Below are positions 1 to 5,767 of a stretch of 5,788 nt of DNA, one piece after another. The DNA lies in the NCBI GenBank assembly GCA_902461085.1, contig CABPWH010000096.1, positions 1 through 5,788 of the forward strand, given 5' to 3'. Made by a program: the position numbers and the translations under genes. This DNA comes from an uncultured Collinsella sp. (GTDB lineage: Bacteria; Actinomycetota; Coriobacteriia; Coriobacteriales; Coriobacteriaceae). Every line of letters starts with the position of its first letter. The stretch's first letter is position 1. The notes beneath the pieces are model-generated. The model worked only from the letters and a program-made list of their open reading frames with translations. It had not been told where the DNA came from and ran no database searches.

Positions 1-3000
1 TACCTGCCCGGCCCACACCCCCGGCCCCGCCGTTGTGGCCGCTGATCAAGATCTTGTCGGCGGCACCCTTGGCCACACCGGTGGCGATGGTGCCGACGCC
101 GGCCTCGCTGACCAGCTTGACCGACACGCGTGCGCCGGGGTTGGCGTTCTTAAGATCGAAGATCAGCTCTGCCAAGTCCTCGATGGAGTAGATGTCGTGG
201 TGCGGCGGAGGCGAAATCAGGCCGATGCCGGGCGTGGACTGACGGACCTCGGCAATCCAGGGGTAGACCTTCTTGCCGGGCAGGTGACCGCCCTCACCGG
301 GCTTGGCGCCCTGGGCCATCTTGATCTGAATCTCGAAGGCGCTGCACAGGTAGCGGCTCGTCACGCCAAAGCGCGCGCTTGCCACCTGCTTGATGGCGGA
401 ATTCTTGGAGTCACCGTTGGCCAGCGGGGTCTCGCGACGCGGATCCTCGCCGCCCTCGCCCGAGTTGGAACGACCGTGCAGGCGGTTCATGGCGATGGCC
501 ATGCACTCGTGTGCCTCTTTGCTGATGGAACCGTACGACATGGCGCCGGTGTTAAAGCGGCGGACGATGTTGAGCGCGGGCTCCACCTCGTCGAGCGAAA
601 CCGGCGTGCGACCGTTGGCATTAAAGTCCAGCAGGTCACGCAGGCGCACGGCACGGCCGGTGCGGTGCAGGCGGGCGCTGTACTCCTTAAAGGTGTCGTA
701 GCTGTCCTCGCGGCAGGCGGTCTGCAGCAGGTAGACGGTCTGCGGGTCGATAAGGTGATCCTCGCCGCCGAGCGGGCGCCACTTGGTCAGACCCAGCGTG
801 GGCAGCTGATCGGGAGCCGGGCTCTTAAGGATAGCGAGCGCGGCGTCGTAGCGCTCATTCTGCTCGCGCTCGACGTCCTCGACACCCATACCGCCCACAC
901 GGCTCACCGTGCCGGCGAAGTACGCGTTGACGAACTCCGGAGTGAAGCCCACGGCCTCGAAGATCTGCGCCGAATGGTAGCTCTGCACCGTGGAGATGCC
1001 CATCTTGGACATGATGGAAACGATGCCGGCGGTCGCAGCCTTGTTGTAGTTGGCGATGCCCTGCTCGGCCGTCACGTCCAGGTCGCCGCGTGCCGCCAGA
1101 TCGCGGATGCACGCATGTGCGTTGTACGGATAGATGCCGCTCGCGGAGTAGCCCACCAGCGCCGCAAAGTCGTGCGGAGACACGGCGTCGCCGCACTCCA
1201 CCACGATGTCGGCAAAGGTACGCACGCCGGCGCGGATCAGGTGGTTGTGCACGCAGCCCACGGCGAGCAGCGACGGCACGGGCACCTCACCCGCAGCGGC
1301 GCGATCGCTCAACACCACGATGTTCACGCCGTCGCGGACCGCAGCCTCAACATCCTCTGCAAGCTGCTTGAGCGCAGCCTGCAGCGCGCCCTCGCCGGCG
1401 TCGCGGCGGTACACGGCACGGAAACGGCGGGTCTTAAAGCCCACGCGGTCGATGGCGCAGATACGCTCGAACTCCTCCTCGCTCAGCAGCGGACGCTCCA
1501 AGCGCACCAGCTGGCAGGCCGTGCGGGAGTCCTCGAGCAGGTTGCCGTGGTTGCCCAGGTAGAGCGTGGTCGAGGTGACCATATGCTCGCGCAGGGCATC
1601 GATCGGCGGGTTCGTGACCTGGGCGAACAGCTGATAGAAGTAGTCGAAGAACGAGCGCGTCTTCTTGGACAGGCAGGCCAGCGGCGCATCGATACCCATC
1701 GAGGCGAGCGGCGCCTTGCCCTGCTGGGCCATGGGACGCACGACTTCGTCAACATCATCCCAGTGATACCCGAGCTTGGCCATGCGCACGGCGGCGGGCA
1801 CCTCGGTATCCTCGGCGGGCGTGGGCGCGACGGGCTTGTCGAGCGCGTCGACGGTCAGCGTCTCCTCGGCGATCCAGTCGCGATAGGGCTTTTCCTTGGC
1901 GTAACGGGCGCGCAGCTCGTCGTTGTAGATGACGCGGCCGCGGGCAAAATCGACCTCGAGCATCTGGCCCGGTCCCAGACAGCCGCTCGTCAGGATGTTC
2001 TCGGGGCGTACCTCGATGGTGCCCACCTCGCTCGCCAGCATAAAGCGACCGTCGCGCGTCACATAGTAGCGGGCGGGGCGCAGGCCGTTGCGGTCGAGGG
2101 CGGCACCCAGGGTACGGCCGTCGGTAAAGGCGATGGCGGCCGGACCGTCCCACGGCTCCATGAGCATGGACTGGTAAGCGTCGTAGGCGCGGCGCTCCTC
2201 GCTCAGGCTGTCGTTGTGGTCCCACGGCTCGGGCAGCAACATGGACGCGGCACGCGTAAGCGGGCGACCGTTCATGACCAAAAACTCAAGCACATTGTCC
2301 AGAATCGCGGAGTCGGAACCCTCGCGGTTGATGATGGGCATCACGCGCTCAAGATCGTGCTGCAGCACGGGGCTGTACAGGTTGGGCTCGCGGGCGCGAA
2401 TCCAGTTGACGTTGCCCTTGAGGGTGTTGATCTCGCCGTTGTGGATGATAAAGCGGTTGGGGTGCGCGCGCTCCCAGCTGGGCGTGGTGTTGGTGGAGTA
2501 GCGCGAGTGGACGAGCGCTACGGCCGTCTTGACGGCGGCATCGTTGAGGTCGATGAAAAAGCGGCGCATCTGCGTGGCGACCAGCATGCCCTTGTACACG
2601 ATAGTGCGCGAGCTCATGGAGCACACGTAGAAGATCTTGTCGCGCAGGGCGAACTCGGCGTCGGCCTTCTTTTCGATGGTGCGGCGGCACACATACAGGC
2701 GGCGCTCAAAGGCATCGCCGGCAGGTGTGTCGTCCGGACGGCCCAGGAAGGCCTGCAGGATGGTGGGCATGCAGGCGCGGGCCGTCTCGCCCAGGTCGTG
2801 CGGGTCGACCGGCACCTCGCGCCAAAAGAGCAGTGGCACGCCGGCCTCGGCGCAGCCCTCCTCGAACACGCGACGGGCATCCTCTACGCCCTTGTCGTCC
2901 TGCGGGAAGAACAGCATGGCCACGCCATAGTCGCCCTCTGCCGGCAGAATCTGGCCGCACTTTTGGGCCTCTTTACGAAAAAAGTGATGCGGAACCTGGA

Positions 3001-3202
3001 ACAGGATGCCAGCGCCGTCGCCGGTGTTCTTCTCGAGTCCCGTGCCGCCGCGGTGCTCCAAGTTGACCAGAATGGACAGTGCATCGTCCAGAATCTGGTG
3101 ATGGCGCTCACCGTTGATATCGGCGAGCGCGCCGATGCCACATGCATCGTGGTCGAATTCGGGGCGATAAAGGCCCTGCTGCTGAGCGGAATCTGCCTGC
3201 AT
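1..3202 (-). CDS. gltB: Glutamate synthase large subunit, 5' part (runs off the left edge)
   Basis: Glutamate synthase large chain moves the amide nitrogen of glutamine onto 2-oxoglutarate, giving two glutamates; it works in the cytoplasm, usually with the small subunit GltD. The frame is open for 1067 codons. The ATG at 3202 has a strong Shine-Dalgarno (AGGGGAGG, 6 nt upstream). Residues 1-20 form a short propeptide before Cys21 in HDACGIG, which by family precedent becomes the N-terminal nucleophile of the class II glutaminase domain (about 21-430). His232 opens HSRYSTNTTPSW, and RFIIHNGEINTLKGN follows. A central domain spans roughly 470-770. The FMN-binding synthase domain starts near 820, with NSGEGGEDP (about 912), AQGAKPGEGGHLPGKK, ISPPPHHDIYSIEDL and VKLVSEAGVGTIATGVAKG. 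The family is about 1500 residues long, so the 3Fe-4S cysteines and the C-terminal beta-helix domain lie outside the window. The last ten or so residues (GGAGGVGRAG) depart from the usual GGTGA(S/A)P. No internal frameshift was seen. Confidence 0.97.
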   Translation of the reverse strand, partial: MQADSAQQQGLYRPEFDHDACGIGALADINGERHHQILDDALSILVNLEHRGGTGLEKNTGDGAGILFQVPHHFFRKEAQKCGQILPAEGDYGVAMLFFPQDDKGVEDARRVFEEGCAEAGVPLLFWREVPVDPHDLGETARACMPTILQAFLGRPDDTPAGDAFERRLYVCRRTIEKKADAEFALRDKIFYVCSMSSRTIVYKGMLVATQMRRFFIDLNDAAVKTAVALVHSRYSTNTTPSWERAHPNRFIIHNGEINTLKGNVNWIRAREPNLYSPVLQHDLERVMPIINREGSDSAILDNVLEFLVMNGRPLTRAASMLLPEPWDHNDSLSEERRAYDAYQSMLMEPWDGPAAIAFTDGRTLGAALDRNGLRPARYYVTRDGRFMLASEVGTIEVRPENILTSGCLGPGQMLEVDFARGRVIYNDELRARYAKEKPYRDWIAEETLTVDALDKPVAPTPAEDTEVPAAVRMAKLGYHWDDVDEVVRPMAQQGKAPLASMGIDAPLACLSKKTRSFFDYFYQLFAQVTNPPIDALREHMVTSTTLYLGNHGNLLEDSRTACQLVRLERPLLSEEEFERICAIDRVGFKTRRFRAVYRRDAGEGALQAALKQLAEDVEAAVRDGVNIVVLSDRAAAGEVPVPSLLAVGCVHNHLIRAGVRTFADIVVECGDAVSPHDFAALVGYSASGIYPYNAHACIRDLAARGDLDVTAEQGIANYNKAATAGIVSIMSKMGISTVQSYHSAQIFEAVGFTPEFVNAYFAGTVSRVGGMGVEDVEREQNERYDAALAILKSPAPDQLPTLGLTKWRPLGGEDHLIDPQTVYLLQTACREDSYDTFKEYSARLHRTGRAVRLRDLLDFNANGRTPVSLDEVEPALNIVRRFNTGAMSYGSISKEAHECMAIAMNRLHGRSNSGEGGEDPRRETPLANGDSKNSAIKQVASARFGVTSRYLCSAFEIQIKMAQGAKPGEGGHLPGKKVYPWIAEVRQSTPGIGLISPPPHHDIYSIEDLAELIFDLKNANPGARVSVKLVSEAGVGTIATGVAKGAADKILISGHNGGAGGVGRAG

Positions 3203-3386
3203 CGCGATCCTCCCCTAGATATTTTGACAGTCAGTTGAATAGGCATACTAGGGGCATCGCCGGCCCGTTGTGTTTCCCACCCGTTTCGAAACAATCGCGT
3301 AACGCGCGCCCTACGAGTGGGCGCCGCCGACCTCAAGGGCGACAACAAGGGCCCAAGTTCAACCTGTAAACTCACCGCTTCAAACA
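3203..3386. other. Intergenic leader region of gltB
   Basis: No gene is supported here. On the minus strand this is the gltB leader. I found no convincing promoter facing gltB: the best -10 is TAGTAT (3246-3251 on the complement), with no good -35 at the right distance. The region contains a 10-bp palindrome GTTTCGAAAC (3283-3292), about 80 bp upstream of the gltB start, and a short hairpin GCGCCC/GGGCGC around 3307-3325. At 3359-3369 there is a single degenerate arm (TCAACCTGTAA) of the palindromic repeat that begins at 3387. Base composition is more mixed than in the coding DNA. Confidence 0.6.
3224..3251 (+). promoter_or_regulatory. Candidate sigma-70 promoter facing the L array
   Basis: A consensus -35 TTGACA (3224-3229) is followed after 16 bp by TACTAG (3246-3251) as a moderate -10. 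It points away from gltB. A transcript from it would start near 3258 and pass through all three L hairpins before reaching mntH, giving a leader of roughly 470 nt. The -35 is a perfect match but the -10 is only fair, so this may be chance. Confidence 0.3.
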
Positions 3387-3601
3387 TCTCAATCTGTAAC
3401 AGGAGGAGCCGATTTTGGCGCTTAGATGTTACAGGTTGAGATTTTCTGCAGGACGGTTTTGGTTTGTCTCGATCTGTAACACGAAGGGCTGGTTTTGGCG
3501 GTTAACTGTTACAGATCGAGATTTTCCATAGGACCATTTCTTCCTGTCTTGATCTGTAACACCTAGGCCCAATTTCCATCCCTAGCTGTTACAGATCAGG
3601 A
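3387..3601. repeat. Palindromic repeat array L (three 55-bp units, 80-bp period)
   Basis: There are three inverted-repeat units: L1 3387-3441, L2 3467-3521 and L3 3547-3601. Each has a 15-bp arm, a 25-bp interior and the inverted arm; 25-bp spacers separate the units, so the period is exactly 80 bp. L2 arms are perfect (TCTCGATCTGTAACA / TGTTACAGATCGAGA). L1 and L3 each carry one change, and both leave a T-G wobble rather than a full mismatch. L1 and L2 interiors share the core gattttggcg/ggttttggcg, and L3 carries cccaatttcc. L1 and L2 right arms are followed by TTTTC, a weak T-run in the plus direction. The array ends about 58 bp before the -35 of the proposed mntH promoter, so it is outside that promoter's transcript. 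No protein is encoded. It is a member of the same family as the array at 5010-5303. The function is unknown; it could be a DNA-binding site array or a set of RNA hairpins. Confidence 0.95.
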
Positions 3602-3659
3602 CATTTCGGCAGCTCCCTTTCACCATCCTATTCAAGTACAACAATTTTGTTAGTCTTGA

Positions 3660-3688
3660 TTAACTTTTTGGCCTAAAACGGGTATCCT
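3660..3688 (+). promoter_or_regulatory. Likely mntH promoter with overlapping dyads
   Basis: TTAACT (3660-3665) and TATCCT (3683-3688) are separated by 17 bp and would start transcription near 3695, about 30 nt before the mntH ATG. The stretch is AT-richer than its surroundings. Between the boxes lies an imperfect dyad, TTTTTGGCCTAAAA (3665-3678), centred on GGCC. A second one, GTTA-N8-TAAC (3649-3664), overlaps the -35. NRAMP genes are often repressed by DtxR/MntR-type metalloregulators that bind AT-flanked dyads over the promoter, so these are operator candidates. Neither is a clear match to a consensus I know. Confidence 0.5.
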
Positions 3689-3724
3689 TTGCGGAGTCAA
3701 ACAAACGGCACGCAGGAGCGCACC

Positions 3725-4981
3725 ATGCTCAACCATCTCAAACAACACTTTGGCTCCCGACGCACCGGTGGTCACGGAGGCCTGGATATTGCGCGGCACA
3801 TCGGTCCCGGGCTGCTCGTCACCGTCGGCTTTATCGACCCAGGCAACTGGGCCTCCAATATGGCCGCGGGCTCGCAGTTTGGCTACGCGCTGCTGTGGAT
3901 CGTCACGCTGTCCACGATTATGCTCATTGTGCTGCAGCACAACGCGGCGCACCTGGGCATCGCCACGGGCGCCTGTCTTGCCGAGGCCACGACACGTTAC
4001 CTCCCCCGCTTCGTTGGGCGCACGGTGCTCGCCAGTGCCTATCTCGCGACCATCGCCACCGCCATGGCCGAAGTCCTGGGTGGCGCGATTGCCCTTCAAA
4101 TGCTCTTTGGGCTGCCCGTGCGCGCGGGCTGTGTCATCGTGGCGGCAGTATCGACGGCGATGCTCATGACGAGTTCCTACAAGCGCGCCGAGCGATGGAT
4201 CATCGCCTTCGTAGGCGTGGTAGGACTCTCGTTTTTGGCCGAGCTTGCGCTGGTCCAGGTCGACTGGCCGCAGGCCGCCGCAAGCTGGATCACACCCAGT
4301 ATGCCCACCGGCTCGGACGCGATTATCGTAAGTGTCCTAGGCGCGGTCGTTATGCCCCACAACCTCTTCCTGCACTCTGAGGTCATCCAATCTATGCACT
4401 TCGAAGGCCAAGGCGAGCAAGTTATCGAAGAACGCCTGCGCTACGAACTCTTCGACACGCTCTTTTCGATGGGCGTGGGCTGGGCAATCAACTCGGCCAT
4501 GGTCATCCTGGCCGCAACGACCTTCTTTGCGCACGGCATTGTCGTAGACGACCTCGCCGTCGCAGCGGCCACGCTCTCCCCCATCTTGGGCCCGGCGAGC
4601 TCGACCATCTTTGCGGTTGCGCTGCTGTTCGCGGGACTATCGAGCAGCGTGACGGCGGGCATGGCGGCGGGCACCATCACCGCGGGCATGTTCGACGAGG
4701 AATACGACATCCACGATCGACATTCCTCGATTGGGGTAGCAGCCTGTTTCGTCGGCGCTGTGGCGGCGTGCCTGGTCGTCCCAAATCCTTTTGAAGGTCT
4801 CATCTGGAGTCAGGCACTGCTGTCGCTTCAACTGCCGATTACGGTCTTTGTGCTCATACGGCTCACCAGCTCACGCCGCGTCATGGGCAAATACGCCAAC
4901 TCGCGCCCACTCAACGCGCTGCTCGTAGGGATCGGTGCCATCGTGACGATTCTCGATGTCGTGTTGTTGACAGGGATGTAA
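3725..4981 (+). CDS. mntH: NRAMP-family Mn2+/divalent metal transporter
   Basis: The protein is a proton-coupled importer of Mn2+ (often also Fe2+) in the cytoplasmic membrane, 418 residues with about 11 hydrophobic segments, normal for bacterial NRAMPs. The frame is also open from a TTG at 3689, but the ATG at 3725 has AGGAG six bases upstream and gives the expected short cytoplasmic N-terminus. The helix 1 break carries GFIDPGNWASN with Asp38 and Asn41, and helix 6 carries VVMPHNLFLHS with Met210 and His212. Asp, Asn and Met here are the known metal ligands of the family, and the Met is associated with preference for Mn/Fe over Ca/Mg. Other family blocks are LQHNAAHLGIATG (70-82), AEVLGGAIALQMLFGLP (115-131) and SQALLSLQLP (362-371). 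Helix 8 reads SSSVTAGMAAGTITAGMFDEEYD rather than the GQ-V-MEGF form of classical MntH, which suggests an anaerobe-type subgroup. The gene stands alone and is flanked on both sides by arrays of one palindromic repeat. Confidence 0.95.
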   Translation: MLNHLKQHFGSRRTGGHGGLDIARHIGPGLLVTVGFIDPGNWASNMAAGSQFGYALLWIVTLSTIMLIVLQHNAAHLGIATGACLAEATTRYLPRFVGRTVLASAYLATIATAMAEVLGGAIALQMLFGLPVRAGCVIVAAVSTAMLMTSSYKRAERWIIAFVGVVGLSFLAELALVQVDWPQAAASWITPSMPTGSDAIIVSVLGAVVMPHNLFLHSEVIQSMHFEGQGEQVIEERLRYELFDTLFSMGVGWAINSAMVILAATTFFAHGIVVDDLAVAAATLSPILGPASSTIFAVALLFAGLSSSVTAGMAAGTITAGMFDEEYDIHDRHSSIGVAACFVGAVAACLVVPNPFEGLIWSQALLSLQLPITVFVLIRLTSSRRVMGKYANSRPLNALLVGIGAIVTILDVVLLTGM

Positions 4982-5009
4982 TGGGGCGGGGCACCTACTC
5001 AGGCAAACG
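4982..5009. other. Short gap between the mntH stop and array R
   Basis: Only 28 bases separate the transporter stop codon from the first R palindrome, so any mntH transcript running past its stop would contain the R1 hairpin. No T-rich intrinsic terminator is present between them. Confidence 0.6.
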
Positions 5010-5303
5010 TCTCGATTTGTAACATCTAGACCCGCTTTTGATGTCTAGATGTTACAAATCGAGATCATTCCGAGGGACAGTTCCGTTTGTCTCAATCTGT
5101 AACACGTAGGCCCCGTTTTCACTGCTAAATGTTACAGATTGAGATCTTCTGCCGGACGGTTTTGGTTTGTCTCAATCTGTAACAAGTGGACCCAATTTCC
5201 GCTTCTGGATGTTACAGATCGAGACATTTCTTCAGCTCCAACCTTTTGTCTCAATCTGTAACAGATAGACCCGTTTTGAGCCGCCACATGTTACAGATTG
5301 AGA
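5010..5303. repeat. Palindromic repeat array R (four 55-bp units)
   Basis: The units are R1 5010-5064, R2 5090-5144, R3 5170-5224 and R4 5249-5303, with spacers of 25, 25 and 24 bp. The architecture is the same as in the array at 3387-3601. R1 has the divergent arm TCTCGATTTGTAACA matched by TGTTACAAATCGAGA, and its stem extends inward by TCTAGA on both sides to 21 perfect base pairs around a 13-base loop. R2 arms are perfect. R3 has a single A-C mismatch. R4 extends outward with TTTG/CAAA to a 19-bp perfect stem (5245-5307). Interiors share a core close to tAGACCCGTTTT. Because the array follows the mntH stop by 28 bases, R1 could act as an mRNA 3'-end hairpin. It lacks a T-run, so it is not a classical intrinsic terminator. 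It lies in the convergent gap between two 3' ends. Confidence 0.95.
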
Positions 5304-5373
5304 CAAACGGTCGGCCGGACTCACAACAGACAGGATCGGCTAACAGCAGCCGTGATCCCTTGGGACGGAGGAA
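5304..5373. other. Non-coding gap between array R and the rubredoxin terminator
   Basis: I see no gene. The only structure is a weak CGGCT/AGCCG hairpin (5337-5352) without a T-run. The flank just after R4 (caaacgg) resembles the flank just before R1 (caaacg) in the same orientation. Confidence 0.5.
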
Positions 5374-5407
5374 AAGGGCCCCAGCCGAGAATTCGACCGG
5401 GGCCCTT
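5374..5407 (-). terminator. Intrinsic terminator of the rubredoxin gene
   Basis: A perfect 9-bp stem, AAGGGCCCC / GGGGCCCTT, encloses a 16-base loop about 40 bases past the rubredoxin stop. Read on the minus strand, the stem runs into TTTTCC, a short U-run that fits a terminator in that direction. In the plus direction it is followed by GGACAG, so it would be poor for stopping mntH transcripts, although the stem could still slow polymerase. Confidence 0.75.
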
Positions 5408-5447
5408 GGACAGAGCTATGTGTTGCTGCAAGTCGTGTGTCTACGAG

Positions 5448-5591
5448 CTACTCCTCGACGAGCTCAAACTGATCGGGACCGACGCCGCACACCGGGCACA
5501 CGTAGTCCTCGGGCAGCTCGGGCGTGTCGACCTCAACCTCGTAACCGCAAACGATGCACACGAACTTATACGTCTTCTTCTCCTCAGCCAT
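5448..5591 (-). CDS. Short-loop rubredoxin, 47 aa
   Basis: This is a one-iron electron carrier of the cytoplasm. The protein begins [20 protein letters not shown] and contains two CxxC knuckles, Cys12-Cys15 (CIVCGY) and Cys32-Cys35 ([12 protein letters not shown]), which would bind a single iron in the Fe(Cys)4 manner of rubredoxins. Classical rubredoxins are about 52-54 residues with 29 residues between the second and third cysteines. Here there are only 16 ([14 protein letters not shown] within the gap), so the middle loop is missing, as in the rubredoxin domain of rubrerythrin. ATG at 5591 is preceded by GAGAGGAGAAC a few bases upstream, a strong ribosome binding site. It is a single-gene unit with its own promoter and terminator. 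Likely partners in anaerobes are rubrerythrin, superoxide reductase or flavodiiron proteins, none of which is in view. It is probably a real rubredoxin rather than a zinc ribbon, given CGY and CPVCG-x4-F. Confidence 0.92.
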   Translation of the reverse strand: MAEEKKTYKFVCIVCGYEVEVDTPELPEDYVCPVCGVGPDQFELVEE

Positions 5592-5635
5592 GATGTTCTC
5601 CTCTCGAACGCGACTGGTGATGTACTTCGCTTATT

Positions 5636-5663
5636 AGTATATATTCTCAATAAAATAATGCAA
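5636..5663 (-). promoter_or_regulatory. Rubredoxin promoter
   Basis: On the minus strand, TTGCAT (5663-5658) and TATACT (5641-5636) lie 16 bp apart in a locally very AT-rich stretch, giving a start near 5629 and a leader of about 38 nt. An alternative -35, TTGTAA, lies a little further upstream. The 8-mer TTGAGAAT (minus strand) occurs between the boxes (5643-5650) and again at 5706-5713, a possible pair of regulator half-sites. Confidence 0.65.
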
Positions 5664-5727
5664 GTGTTTTTACAACAATTCTAGCCTTGATAGGACGAGG
5701 CCTTGATTCTCAACTTTATCCGAACAC

Positions 5728-5767
5728 TTCCCGCATTCATCCGCACATGTGCGGATGAATGTGGGAA
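5728..5767. repeat. Near-perfect 40-bp palindrome upstream of the rubredoxin gene
   Basis: The centre is a perfect 28-bp palindrome whose left half is CATTCATCCGCACA, with no unpaired loop bases. After one G-T pair it extends by CCC/GGG and TT/AA to 20 bp per arm. As RNA it would fold with a CAUG tetraloop, but no T-run follows on either side, so a terminator is doubtful. It sits about 65 bp upstream of the rubredoxin -35. It may be an operator for a dimeric regulator, or the terminator or attenuator of a gene beyond the right edge. It is not related to the TCTCAATCTGTAACA arrays. Confidence 0.7.

Noticed and set aside
35..3238. A very long plus-strand open frame (1067 codons) opposite gltB
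   Set aside because: It is the antisense of a clearly conserved glutamate synthase frame. High GC at gltB third positions removes stop codons on the other strand. Its translation is rich in Ala, Gly, Val, His, Arg and Gln, with no recognisable domain, and no ribosome binding site was seen.
3689..3724. Upstream TTG start for mntH, adding 12 residues
   Set aside because: The TTG has no ribosome binding site and directly follows the proposed -10 box, whereas the ATG at 3725 has AGGAG at ideal spacing.
3387..5303. CRISPR array
   Set aside because: The repeats are only 15 bp and alternate in orientation. The spacers are partly conserved between the two arrays, and no cas gene is in view.
3387..5303. 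Composite transposon or insertion sequence ends around mntH
   Set aside because: There is no transposase and no target-site duplication that I can see. Each cluster contains several complete palindromes instead of one terminal repeat.
5337..5352. CGGCT/AGCCG hairpin as a terminator
   Set aside because: The stem is only five base pairs and no T-run follows on either strand.
5186..5684. Plus-strand open frames across array R and the rubredoxin gene
   Set aside because: They run through palindromic repeats, a terminator and the antisense of a clear rubredoxin, and have no convincing start site or domain.
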